From Plasmopara viticola (taxonomy: Eukaryota; Oomycota; Peronosporomycetes; Peronosporales; Peronosporaceae), in contig MBPM02000188.1 in assembly GCA_001695595.3 (NCBI GenBank), positions 1-64,000 of the forward strand: a DNA stretch of 64,000 nucleotides, written 5' to 3'. Position 1 is the first letter of the stretch. Each line of letters starts with the position of its first letter. The notes under the pieces were generated by a model. It was not told where the DNA came from. It saw nothing but the letters and a program-made list of their open reading frames with translations, and searched no databases. Positions 42,521 through 51,623 of the stretch are shown here, in pieces. The position numbers and the translations under genes were made by a program.

Positions 42521-43857
42521 GCCCCGCCGACTCTGCCTCCCCCTTCTCTGACTCTGCCTTCGCCACCATGGACGCGTCTATGCCAAGTCGAATCAACAAG
42601 TTCGACGGCACCAACTTTCACACCTGGAAGTTCAAGATGCAGATGGTGCTGGAGGAGAGGGACCTGTGGGAAGTCGCAAGTGGTGAGATCAAGCTGGAGC
42701 ACTGCACGAATGCGATGGATCAGTCGACTTACAAGAGGAAGTCTCGGAAAGCGCTAGCGATAATCTGTCTTGCGATGGAAGACTCGCAACTGCCACTGGT
42801 CCGGTCGTCAAGTGGTGCGCATGATGCATGGTCGCGACTGGAAGGACACTTTGAGAAGAGGAGCCTCGCAAACAAGCTCTTTCTTCGTCGACGGTTTTTC
42901 ACTACAATGATGGAAGAAGGTGATGATGTTCTGGAACACATCAACAAGCTCAAGACGCTAGCGGAGCAGCTCGATGCTGTAGGTGCCCCGGTGAGCGAGG
43001 ACGACTTGGTTATCACGCTTCTTGGGAGTCTTAATGACTCGTACCAGTTTCTCATTACTGCATTGGAATCTCGTGCAGACACTTTGACCTGGGAGCTGGT
43101 GACGTCTCGACTTCTCCATGAGGATATGAAGCGCAAGGAGCAGGGCGGCGATGGAGCTGCGTCTGGCCAAGCGTTCATGATGAAGGATGCGAAGCGCAAA
43201 GGACGACCGGTGAAGAAGACTGGTGCGTGCCATAATTGCGGCAAACAAGGACACTGGATCGCAGAATGCCCCTCGCGAGTCCAGAATGATGCTGAGCGAT
43301 ATCGATCGCAGCGGGCAAACGTCGCCCAGATTGAAGATTCTGGTGACTATCTTTTCTCGGTTGGCGGTAGCAGTGGCTCTGTCAAGCCGAATGACGTCTG
43401 GCTGGTCGATTCGGGGGCGACTCAGCATATGACAAGTTCCAAGAAGTTCATGAGGAGCTACAAGACTTTTCCCCCTATCGACGTACATCTGGCAGACGAC
43501 GGCGTCGTACAAGCTATTGGCAGCGGTGACATTGTGATGGCTATGATGACGTCGCACGGAATCAAGAAGGGTGTGTTGACAAATGTGTGGCACATCCCCA
43601 AGTTGTCGAGAAATTTGTTTTCAGTTGGTCGCTTTACCAAGGACGTCGGGCCTGTTGTTTTCGACAAGGAGGGATGCTTTGCCGAAACAAAAGGTGTCAA
43701 GTGGAAAATCGGTGCGCGCGAAGGAAAAGGATTATTTCGGCTGCACATGACTCCGGTTGCTCGTGAAGAAGCAAATACGGTCAAGACTTTGACAAGCAAC
43801 GAGGACACTCATATTTGTGGCATCTTCGACTTGGTCATATTGGTCACGACGGGCTGA
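42511..43857 (+). CDS. gag-pol: B11 Gag-protease (frame 1 of polyprotein)
   Basis: This is a frame of 448 codons, of which about 433 are genuine. Gag: MSPSPADSASPF, a second possible start MDASMPSRINKFDG at residue 20 in a CCACCATGG context, and the copia Gag (UBN2-like) region at about 30-200. The CCHC knuckle CHNCGKQGHWIAEC lies near 239-252, followed by a basic/acidic spacer. The aspartic protease VDSGATQHM lies near 299-307, and its WHIPKLSRNLFSVGRF segment near 360. Gag would form the particle and bind RNA; protease would cut the polyprotein. The frame fails near 43808, where GACACTCAT replaces GACACCTCAT of B12. One base separates it from the integrase frame. Confidence 0.92.
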   Translation: MSPSPADSASPFSDSAFATMDASMPSRINKFDGTNFHTWKFKMQMVLEERDLWEVASGEIKLEHCTNAMDQSTYKRKSRKALAIICLAMEDSQLPLVRSSSGAHDAWSRLEGHFEKRSLANKLFLRRRFFTTMMEEGDDVLEHINKLKTLAEQLDAVGAPVSEDDLVITLLGSLNDSYQFLITALESRADTLTWELVTSRLLHEDMKRKEQGGDGAASGQAFMMKDAKRKGRPVKKTGACHNCGKQGHWIAECPSRVQNDAERYRSQRANVAQIEDSGDYLFSVGGSSGSVKPNDVWLVDSGATQHMTSSKKFMRSYKTFPPIDVHLADDGVVQAIGSGDIVMAMMTSHGIKKGVLTNVWHIPKLSRNLFSVGRFTKDVGPVVFDKEGCFAETKGVKWKIGAREGKGLFRLHMTPVAREEANTVKTLTSNEDTHICGIFDLVILVTTG

Positions 43858-46640
43858 ACGCAATCGTGAGGAAGAATCTCGCCACTGGAATCGACATTAC
43901 GTCTGTGAACAAGTGGGAGATTTGTGATGGCTGTGCACTGGGTAAGCAGACTCGTTTACGGTTCCAATCGATGTCGACGGATCGAGCGAAGGAGCTTTTG
44001 GAGGTTATACACAGCGATGTGTGCGGTCCCATGAAGTCTCCAACGTTTAGTGGCAAGCGCTACTTCGTGACGTTCATCGACGACAAGTCAAGATATTGCG
44101 TCGTCTATCTGATCAAGAGCAAGTCAGAAGTCGTGGACAAGTTCGCCAATTTTGTGGCATTCGCAGAAAAGCAGACCGGCAAACGCGTAAAATCTCTTCG
44201 CAGTGACAACGGTGGCGAGTATGCATCCACGAAAATGGCCAAGTTTTGCTCGGATAATGGAATTGTGCTCAAGTATACGCCGCCGTACACACCGCAGCTT
44301 AACGGAGTTGCGGAGCGTATGAATCGGACGCTTGTGGAATGCGCAAGGTGCATGTTGGAGCACGCGGGTCTCGCCAAACACTACTGGGGAGAAGCAGTTA
44401 TGACAGCAATGTTTCTTCGAAATCGGTGTCCATCGCGTGCTATCGAGCACCAGACGTCGCCTTTCGAGCTTTGGACAGCCAAGAAACCACTATTAGCCAA
44501 CTTGAAAGTGTTTGGTTGTCACGCGTTCGTGCATGTTCCGAAGGAAAAGCGCTCGAAACTGGATGCGAAAGCAATATTGTGTCGATTTTTGGGCTACTCG
44601 GAGCACCAAAAGACGTATCGCTTTGAAGAATTGTCGACTGGTCGAATCGTTATGAGTCGTGATGCTCAGTTCAAGGAAGACACTTTCGACAGTGAAAGAA
44701 CGGCTGTCGAAAATAAAAGCACTATTGTCGAGATTCATGATGAGGATGAAGGAATATCGACGGACGACGAAAACGAGTTTGAGCAAGAGCAGGATGAGAC
44801 ACACGACGCAAGTACGGACTTTGAACTGGGAAGCAAGCGGCACCCTCGTACTCAATCTTTGGAAAAGGTGACTGAAGTTCCGCAGCCCAAGCGTCATGTG
44901 CCGAAATACCAACGCTCGACACTCGAAGAAATGTCGGCTCTGGCTACAATTCGCGAAGAGGGCTACGAAGCCGCCCACGTCGTGTATTCAGTGGGAGAAT
45001 TGCCGACAACGTTTAAGTCGGCGATGGAATCCAGTGACGCGGGCCAATGGAAAGCTGCATGCGACTCGGAGCTAGAGTCACTCCACAAGAACAAGACTTG
45101 GGATGTTGTTCCTCTGCCTAAAGGACGCAAAGCGATCGGCTGCAGATGGGTGTTTCGAGTCAAGGAAAACCAAGATGGGATTATCGAGCGGTTCAAGGCG
45201 CGACTCGTTGCCAAGGGATTTTCACAAAAGTTTGGAGTTGATTATGAGGAGACATTTGCGCCGGTGGCGAAGTTTACTTCAATTCGCATCGCGTTGAGTA
45301 TGGCTGCCAAGTACGGTTTGACGCTACATCAGATGGACGTGAAGACTGCTTTCTTAAACGGAGTTCTGGATGAAGAAATTTATATGCAGCAGCCTGAAGG
45401 ATATGTGAGCGAAAACGAACAAGATCATGTATGTAAGCTGAAGCGCTCGTTGTACGGCCTTAAGCAATCACCGCGCATGTGGAACCAAACCATCGACGAC
45501 TTTATGATCAAGATGAGTTTCAGCAAGTGTGAGTCCGATCACTGTGTCTACATCAAGCGCGTGGACGACGATATGGTTATTGTTGTGCTGTACGTGGATG
45601 ATCTCATTGTAGCAAGCAGCAACAACTCGCTCCTTGTCTCCACCAAGCGTGCGCTAAGCGACCGATTTGAGATGACTGACCTCGGCGAGCTCAAGTACTT
45701 TCTCGGTATGGAAATCGGTCAAGACCAAGTATCCGGTCGAGTCACGATGCGACAGACCAAGTTTCTCAAGTCAATTCTGAGCAAGTTTGGCATGCAAGAT
45801 AGCAAGCCGGTCAAGACGCCTCAAGAAGCAGGGCTCAAGCTGACAAAGAACATGTGTGAAGGCGGCTGCAAGCATGAAGTTACGATGAAGAATGTGCCTT
45901 ATCGAAGTTGTGTCGGTGGCATAATGTATCTTATGGTTGCGACGCGACCGGACCTTGCTGCGGCTGTGGGAGTTCTAAGCCAGTTTGCTGCTGATCCGTG
46001 TCCGACGCATTGGCAAGCACTCAAGCGGGTTCTGCGATACTTAAAGGCAACGGAAACGCATGGACTTCAGTTTTCAAGTTGCGGTTCAGCTAAGTTACTT
46101 GGGTATTCGGATGCAGACTGGGCTGGAGACATCGAATCTCGCCGAAGTACAAGCGGCTATGCGTTTACACTTAATAATGGATGCATCAGCTGGCGAAGTA
46201 AGAAGCAACGAAGTGTGGCGCTTTCCTCAACAGAGGCGGAGTACATGGCTTTATCAGAAGCCACTCAAGAAGCGGTTTGGCTCAAGGTATTTCTATGCGA
46301 GCTTGGTGAGATGACTTCCAATGAGTCTGTCAAGATATTTGAGGACAATCAAGGTTCTATTGCGTTGGCCAAGAATCCAGAATTTCACAAGCGCACAAAA
46401 CATATCGACATTCGCTACCACTTTGTGCGAGAAAAGGTTGAGGACGGCCAAGTCAACCTTGAGTACATCCCTACGCAAGACATGCTGGCCGACATAATGA
46501 CGAAGCCAATTCCATCCGCGCAGTTCGATGTTCTGCGTTCAAGACTTGGGATACAAGGCGTCGCCGTTGCCGAGTCGAGTGGGAGTGTTGTCGAAGATGC
46601 TGGTGATGATACGCCTCGACCAGCGACTACATATCAGTAA
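43815..46640 (+). CDS. gag-pol: B11 integrase-RT-RNase H (frame 2 of polyprotein)
   Basis: This is an unbroken frame of 941 codons. The integrase zinc finger HLRLGHIGHDG...CDGCALGK comes first, then the catalytic acidic residues in HSDVCGPM (about residue 66), LRSDNGGEY (about 131) and NGVAERMN (about 166). The SKLDAKAILCRFLGYSEH region and an acidic linker follow. RT from about residue 400 carries WVFRVKENQDG, HQMDVKTAFLNGVLDEEIYM and LYVDDLIVASS near 592. RNase H from about 755 carries [29 protein letters not shown] and [16 protein letters not shown]. The last 18 codons lie in the 3' LTR and end DTPRPATTYQ. All catalytic motifs are present. Confidence 0.94.
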   Translation: MWHLRLGHIGHDGLNAIVRKNLATGIDITSVNKWEICDGCALGKQTRLRFQSMSTDRAKELLEVIHSDVCGPMKSPTFSGKRYFVTFIDDKSRYCVVYLIKSKSEVVDKFANFVAFAEKQTGKRVKSLRSDNGGEYASTKMAKFCSDNGIVLKYTPPYTPQLNGVAERMNRTLVECARCMLEHAGLAKHYWGEAVMTAMFLRNRCPSRAIEHQTSPFELWTAKKPLLANLKVFGCHAFVHVPKEKRSKLDAKAILCRFLGYSEHQKTYRFEELSTGRIVMSRDAQFKEDTFDSERTAVENKSTIVEIHDEDEGISTDDENEFEQEQDETHDASTDFELGSKRHPRTQSLEKVTEVPQPKRHVPKYQRSTLEEMSALATIREEGYEAAHVVYSVGELPTTFKSAMESSDAGQWKAACDSELESLHKNKTWDVVPLPKGRKAIGCRWVFRVKENQDGIIERFKARLVAKGFSQKFGVDYEETFAPVAKFTSIRIALSMAAKYGLTLHQMDVKTAFLNGVLDEEIYMQQPEGYVSENEQDHVCKLKRSLYGLKQSPRMWNQTIDDFMIKMSFSKCESDHCVYIKRVDDDMVIVVLYVDDLIVASSNNSLLVSTKRALSDRFEMTDLGELKYFLGMEIGQDQVSGRVTMRQTKFLKSILSKFGMQDSKPVKTPQEAGLKLTKNMCEGGCKHEVTMKNVPYRSCVGGIMYLMVATRPDLAAAVGVLSQFAADPCPTHWQALKRVLRYLKATETHGLQFSSCGSAKLLGYSDADWAGDIESRRSTSGYAFTLNNGCISWRSKKQRSVALSSTEAEYMALSEATQEAVWLKVFLCELGEMTSNESVKIFEDNQGSIALAKNPEFHKRTKHIDIRYHFVREKVEDGQVNLEYIPTQDMLADIMTKPIPSAQFDVLRSRLGIQGVAVAESSGSVVEDAGDDTPRPATTYQ
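46572..46585 (+). promoter_or_regulatory. Polypurine tract of B11
   Basis: The purine-rich GAGTCGAGTGGGAG lies immediately before the 3' LTR and is kept in all family B copies. It is coding (ESSGS), so pol reads through the tract into the LTR. Confidence 0.65.
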
Positions 46641-46866
46641 GTATTGGTATCTGCAATCAGTTGATGACTGACTGAGGGAGCGGGTTCAAGATGGGCAAAT
46701 GATCGGTTTCGGGATGGGAAGATGATTGCGCCCGGATGGTGAGTTGTTCTGATTGGCTTAGATAAATCATTGGCTTAGAGGTAGCATGTAGTTGTGAACT
46801 AAGGACCTTTTTAAATATATTCACTTTGCATTTTGCCAACTAGTGCTCACTTCGACCTTTTCAACA
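46586..46866 (+). repeat. 3' LTR of B11
   Basis: This 281-bp LTR reads as identical to the 5' copy, indicating recent insertion. It carries the pol stop codon at 46638-46640. Confidence 0.95.
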
Positions 46867-46984
46867 TCTCCGGCCCAGTCCGCATCCGAAATCCCTGCAG
46901 TTTATCATGATCGCTGCTTGAAATTCAATACCGTGCGTCCTTGTACCTTGGATATACCTGAAGACTCTTTTTAACGCTTGCCAG
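46867..46984 (-). pseudogene. gag-pol: B10 RT-RNase H fragment between B11 and B12
   Basis: These 118 bp of B10, encoding the region FRYIQGTRTHGIEFQA up to the first RNase H motif, are isolated between two insertions. The minus-strand GCAGGGATTTCGGATGC has lost one T compared with the expected SDADW coding sequence, a frameshift shared with B13. The ends carry TCTCC (46867-46871) and GCCAG (46980-46984). Confidence 0.85.
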
Positions 46985-47265
46985 TGTTGAAAAGGTCGAA
47001 GTGAGCACTAGTTGGCAAAATGCAAAGTGAATATATTTAAAAAAGTCCTTAGTTCACAACTACATGCTACCTCTAAGCCAATGATTTATCTAAGCCAATC
47101 AGAACAACTCACTATCCGTGCGCAATCATCTTCCCATCCCGAAACCGATCATTTGCCCATCTTGAACCCGCTCCCTCAGTCAGTCATCAACTGATTGCAG
47201 ATACCAATACTTACTGATATGTAGTCGCTGGTCGAGGCGTATCATCACCAGCATCTTCGACAACA
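46985..47265 (-). repeat. 3' LTR of B12
   Basis: This 281-bp LTR differs from the 5' LTR by an extra A and a G-to-A change in the poly-A stretch near 47040, and by two changes near 47110 (TATCCGTGCG against CATCCGGGCG). Confidence 0.93.
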
Positions 47266-49025
47266 CTCCCACTCGACTCGGCAACGGCGACGCCTTGTAT
47301 CCCAAGTCTTGAACGCAGAACATCGAACTGCGCGGATGGAATTGGCTTCGTCATTATGTCGGCCAGCATGTATTGCGTAGGGATGTACTCAAGGTTGACT
47401 TGGCCGTCCTCAACCTTTTCTCGCACAAAGTGGTAGCGAATGTCGATATGTTTTGTGCGCTTGTGAAATTTTGGATTCTTGGCCAACGCAATAGAACCTT
47501 GATTGTCCTCAAATATCTTGACAGACTCATTGGAAGTCATCTCACCAAGCTCGCATAGAAATACCTTGAGCCAAACCGCTTCTTGAGTGGCTTCTGATAA
47601 AGCCATGTACTCCGCCTCTGTTGAGGAAAGCGCCACACTTCGTTGCTTCTTACTTCGCCAGCTGATGCATCCATTATTAAGTGTAAACGCATAGCCGCTT
47701 GTACTTCGGCGAGATTCGATGTCTCCAGCCCAGTCTGCATCCGAATACCCAAGTAACTTAGCCGAACCGCAACTTGAAAACTGGAGTCCATGCGTTTCCG
47801 TTGCCTTTAAGTATCGCAGAACCCGCTTGAGTGCTTGCCAATGCGTCGGACACGGATCAGCAGCAAACTGGCTTAGAACTCCCACAGCCGCAGCAAGGTC
47901 CGGTCGCGTCGCAACCATAAGATACATTATGCCACCGACACAACTTCGATAAGGCACATTCTTCATCGTAACTTCATGCTTGCAGCCGCCTTCACACATG
48001 TTCTTTGTCAGCTTGAGCCCTGCTTCTTGAGGCGTCTTGACCGGCTTGCTATCTTGCATGCCAAACTTGCTCAGAATTGACTTGAGAAACTTGGTCTGTC
48101 GCATCGTGACTCGACCGGATACTTGGTCTTGACCGATTTCCATACCGAGAAAGTACTTGAGCTCGCCGAGGTCAGTCATCTCAAATCGGTCGCTTAGCGC
48201 ACGCTTGGTGGAGACAAGGAGCGAGTTGTTGCTGCTTGCTACAATGAGATCATCCACGTACAGCACAACAATAACCATATCGTCGTCCACGCGCTTGATG
48301 TAGACACAGTGATCGGACTCACACTTGCTGAAACTCATCTTGATCATAAAGTCGTCGATGGTTTGGTTCCACATGCGCGGTGATTGCTTAAGGCCGTACA
48401 ACGAGCGCTTCAGCTTACATACATGATCTTGTTCGTTTTCGCTCACATATCCTTCAGGCTGCTGCATATAAATTTCTTCATCCAGAACTCCGTTTAAGAA
48501 AGCGGTCTTCACGTCCATCTGATGTAGCGTCAAACCGTACTTGGCAGCCATACTCAACGCGATGCGAATTGAAGTAAACTTCGCCACCGGCGCAAATGTC
48601 TCCTCATAATCAACTCCAAACTTTTGTGAAAATCCCTTGGCAACGAGTCGCGCCTTGAACCGCTCGATAATCCCATCTTGGTTTTCCTTGACTCGAAACA
48701 CCCATCTGCAGCCGATCGCTTTGCGTCCTTTAGGCAGAGGAACAACATCCCAAGTCTTGTTCTTGTGGAGTGACTCTAGCTCCGAGTCGCATGCAGCTTT
48801 CCATTGGCCCGCGTCACTGGATTCCATCGCCGACTTAAACGTTGTCGGCAATTCTCCCACTGAATACACGACGTGGGCGGCTTCGTAGCCCTCTTCGCGA
48901 ATTGTAGCCAGAGCCGACATTTCTTCGAGTGTCGAGCGTTGGTATTTCGGCACATGACGCTTGGGCTGCGGAACTTCAGTCACCTTTTCCAAAGATTGAG
49001 TACGAGGGTGCCGCTTGCTTCCCAA
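47211..49025 (-). CDS. gag-pol: B12 RT-RNase H frame
   Basis: The minus-strand frame covers the end of the linker (GSKRHPRTQSLEKVTEVPQPKR), RT (WVFRVKENQDG, HQMDVKTAFLNGVLDEEIYM, LYVDDLIVASS) and RNase H ([29 protein letters not shown]). It closes in the LTR with DTPRPATTYQ. It extends upstream without a Met to about 49160, where GTGAAAAACGG replaces GTGAAAGAACGG of B11. It matches B11 almost residue for residue; a change seen is TQYMLADIM where B11 has TQDMLADIM. Confidence 0.92.
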   Translation of the reverse strand: MGSKRHPRTQSLEKVTEVPQPKRHVPKYQRSTLEEMSALATIREEGYEAAHVVYSVGELPTTFKSAMESSDAGQWKAACDSELESLHKNKTWDVVPLPKGRKAIGCRWVFRVKENQDGIIERFKARLVAKGFSQKFGVDYEETFAPVAKFTSIRIALSMAAKYGLTLHQMDVKTAFLNGVLDEEIYMQQPEGYVSENEQDHVCKLKRSLYGLKQSPRMWNQTIDDFMIKMSFSKCESDHCVYIKRVDDDMVIVVLYVDDLIVASSNNSLLVSTKRALSDRFEMTDLGELKYFLGMEIGQDQVSGRVTMRQTKFLKSILSKFGMQDSKPVKTPQEAGLKLTKNMCEGGCKHEVTMKNVPYRSCVGGIMYLMVATRPDLAAAVGVLSQFAADPCPTHWQALKRVLRYLKATETHGLQFSSCGSAKLLGYSDADWAGDIESRRSTSGYAFTLNNGCISWRSKKQRSVALSSTEAEYMALSEATQEAVWLKVFLCELGEMTSNESVKIFEDNQGSIALAKNPKFHKRTKHIDIRYHFVREKVEDGQVNLEYIPTQYMLADIMTKPIPSAQFDVLRSRLGIQGVAVAESSGSVVEDAGDDTPRPATTYQ

Positions 49026-49446
49026 TTCAAAGTCCGTACTTGCGTCGTGTGTCTCATCCTGCTCTTGCTCAAACTCGTTTTCGTCGTCCGTCGATATTCC
49101 TTCATCCTCATCATGAATCTCGACAATAGTGCTTTTATTTTCGACAGCCGTTTTTCACTGTCGAAAGTGTCTTCCTTGAACTGAGCATCACGACTCATAA
49201 CGATTCGACCAGTCGACAATTCTTCAAAGCGATACGTCTTTTGGTGCTCCGAGTAGCCCAAAAATCGACACAATATTGCTTTCGCATCCAGTTTCGAGCG
49301 CTTTTCCTTCGGAACATGCACGAACGCGTGACAACCAAACACTTTCAAGTTGGCTAATAGTGGTTTCTTGGCTGTCCAAAGCTCGAAAGGCGACGTCTGG
49401 TGCTCGATAGCACGCGATGGACACCGATTTCGAAGAAACATTGCTG

Positions 49447-51339
49447 TCATAACTGCTTCTCCCCAGTAGTGTTTGGCGAGACCGCGTGCTCCAACATGCA
49501 CCTTGCGCATTCCACAAGCGTCCGATTCATACGCTCCGCAACTCCGTTAAGCTGCGGTGTGTACGGCGGCGTATACTTGAGCACAATTCCATTATCCGAG
49601 CAAAACTTGGCCATTTTCGTGGATGCATACTCGCCACCGTTGTCACTGCGAAGAGATTTTACGCGTTTGCCGGTCTGCTTTTCTGCGAATGCCACAAAAT
49701 TGGCGAACTTGTCCACGACTTCTGACTTGCTCTTGATCAGATAGACGACGCAATATCTTGACTTGTCGTCGATGAACGTCACGAAGTAGCGCTTGCCACT
49801 AAACGTTGGAGACTTCATGGGACCGCACACATCGCTGTGTATAACCTCCAAAAGCTCCTTCGCTCGATCCGTCGACATCGATTGGAACCGTAAACGAGTC
49901 TGCTTACCCAGTGCACAGCCATCACAAATCTCCCACTTGTTCACAGACGTAATGTCGATTCCAGTGGCGAGATTCTTCCTCACGATTGCGTTCAGCCCGT
50001 CGTGACCAATATGACCAAGTCGAAGATGCCACAAATATGAAGTGTCCTCGTTGCTTGTCAAAGTCTTGACCGTATTTGCTTCTTCACGAGCAACCGGAGT
50101 CATGTGCAGCCGAAATAATCCTTTTCCTTCGCGCGCACCGATTTTCCACTTGACACCTTTTGTTTCGGCAAAGCATCCCTCCTTGTCGAAAACAACAGGC
50201 CCGACGTCCTTGGTAAAGCGACCAACTGAAAACAAATTTCTCGACAACTTGGGGATGTGCCACACATTTGTCAACACACCCTTCTTAATTCCGTGCGACG
50301 TCATCATAGCCATCACAATGTCACCGCTGCCAATAGCTTGTACGACGCCGTCGTCTGCCAGATGTACGTCGATAGGGGGAAAAGTCTTGTAGCTCCTCAT
50401 GAACTTCTTGGAACTTGTCATATGCTGAGTCGCCCCCGAATCGACCAGCCAGACGTCATTCGGCTTGACAGAGCCACTGCTACCGCCAACCGAGAAAAGA
50501 TAGTCACCAGAATCTTCAATCTGGGCGACGTTTGCCCGCTGCGATCGATATCGCTCAGCATCATTCTGGACTCGCGAGGGGCATTCTGCGATCCAGTGTC
50601 CTTGTTTGCCGCAATTATGGCACGCACCAGTCTTCTTCACCGGTCGTCCTTTGCGCTTCGCATCCTTCATCATGAACGCTTGGCCAGACGCAGCTCCATC
50701 GCCGCCCTGCTCCTTGCGCTTCATATCCTCATGGAGAAGTCGAGACGTCACCAGCTCCCAGGTCAAAGTGTCTGCACGAGATTCCAATGCAGTAATGAGA
50801 AACTGGTACGAGTCATTAAGACTCCCAAGAAGCGTGATAACCAAGTCGTCCTCGCTCACCGGGGCACCTACAGCATCGAGCTGCTCCGCTAGCGTCTTGA
50901 GCTTGTTGATGTGTTCCAGAACATCATCACCTTCTTCCATCATTGTAGTGAAAAACCGTCGACGAAGAAAGAGCTTGTTTGCGAGGCTCCTCTTCTCAAA
51001 GTGTCCTTCCAGTCGCGACCATGCATCATGCGCACCACTTGACGACCGGACCAGTGGCAGTTGCGAGTCTTCCATCGCAAGACAGATTATCGCTAGCGCT
51101 TTCCGAGACTTCCTCTTGTAAGTCGACTGATCCATCGCATTCGTGCAGTGCTCCAGCTTGATCTCACCACTTGCGACTTCCCACAGGTCCCTCTCCTCCA
51201 GCACCATCTGCATCTTGAACTTCCAGGTGTGAAAGTTGGTGCCGTCGAACTTGTTGATTCGACTTGGCATAGACGCGTCCATGGTGGCGAAGGCAGAGTC
51301 AGAGAAGGGGGAGGCAGAGTCGGCGGGGCTTGGGCTCAT
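49447..51339 (-). CDS. gag-pol: B12 Gag-protease-integrase frame
   Basis: This 630-codon minus-strand frame runs from the ATG in the primer-binding site. It includes Gag, the knuckle CHNCGKQGHWIAEC, protease VDSGATQHM, the integrase zinc finger HLRLGHIGHDG...CDGCALGK and the three acidic residues in HSDVCGPM, LRSDNGGEY and NGVAERMN. It bridges the exact spot where B11 is shifted, so the normal state is one continuous gag-pol frame. It fails near 49484, where GAGACCGCG has lost a C relative to B11. The next 300 bp of integrase/linker (49484-49160) are in another frame. Confidence 0.93.
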   Translation of the reverse strand: MSPSPADSASPFSDSAFATMDASMPSRINKFDGTNFHTWKFKMQMVLEERDLWEVASGEIKLEHCTNAMDQSTYKRKSRKALAIICLAMEDSQLPLVRSSSGAHDAWSRLEGHFEKRSLANKLFLRRRFFTTMMEEGDDVLEHINKLKTLAEQLDAVGAPVSEDDLVITLLGSLNDSYQFLITALESRADTLTWELVTSRLLHEDMKRKEQGGDGAASGQAFMMKDAKRKGRPVKKTGACHNCGKQGHWIAECPSRVQNDAERYRSQRANVAQIEDSGDYLFSVGGSSGSVKPNDVWLVDSGATQHMTSSKKFMRSYKTFPPIDVHLADDGVVQAIGSGDIVMAMMTSHGIKKGVLTNVWHIPKLSRNLFSVGRFTKDVGPVVFDKEGCFAETKGVKWKIGAREGKGLFRLHMTPVAREEANTVKTLTSNEDTSYLWHLRLGHIGHDGLNAIVRKNLATGIDITSVNKWEICDGCALGKQTRLRFQSMSTDRAKELLEVIHSDVCGPMKSPTFSGKRYFVTFIDDKSRYCVVYLIKSKSEVVDKFANFVAFAEKQTGKRVKSLRSDNGGEYASTKMAKFCSDNGIVLKYTPPYTPQLNGVAERMNRTLVECARCMLEHAVSPNTTGEKQL

Positions 51340-51343
51340 AACC

Positions 51344-51623
51344 TGTTGAAAAGGTCGAAGTGAGCACTAGTTGGCAAAATGCAAAGTGAATATATTTAAA
51401 AGGTCCTTAGTTCACAACTACATGCTACCTCTAAGCCAATGATTTATCTAAGCCAATCAGAACAACTCACCATCCGGGCGCAATCATCTTCCCATCCCGA
51501 AACCGATCATTTGCCCATCTTGAACCCGCTCCCTCAGTCAGTCATCAACTGATTGCAGATACCAATACTTACTGATATGTAGTCGCTGGTCGAGGCGTAT
51601 CATCACCAGCATCTTCGACAACA
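51344..51623 (-). repeat. 5' LTR of B12
   Basis: This 280-bp LTR has the initiator-like motif on the minus strand at 51389-51376. It is followed on that strand by the primer-binding site (51343-51330). Confidence 0.94.

Larger units (their letters stand above)
42226..46866 (+). mobile_element. Copia element B11 (family B), nearly intact
   Basis: This is a 4641-bp element with 281-bp LTRs at 42226-42506 and 46586-46866 that I read as identical, and the duplication TCTCC at 42221-42225 and 46867-46871. The only coding lesion I find is one missing C near 43808. It lies in B10 in opposite orientation and forms an inverted pair with B12. Confidence 0.96.
46985..51623 (-). mobile_element. Copia element B12 (family B, minus), nearly intact
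   Basis: LTRs lie at 46985-47265 (3') and 51344-51623 (5'), with the duplication GCCAG at 46980-46984 and 51624-51628. The element is almost identical to B11 but inverted. It has about three frame lesions, all small. The LTRs differ at about four positions, most of them in the left copy. Confidence 0.96.

Noticed and set aside
42226..46866. Possible env-like third gene that would make this an envelope-bearing retroelement
   Set aside because: RNase H reaches the 3' LTR directly in both families. There is no space and no membrane-type frame for an env gene.
50606..51121. Long antisense open frames over family B gag, for example 171 codons here and 211 codons at 50257-50892
   Set aside because: The same antisense frames recur in every gag copy at the same place. 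They follow from codon usage on the coding strand and have no recognisable domain.
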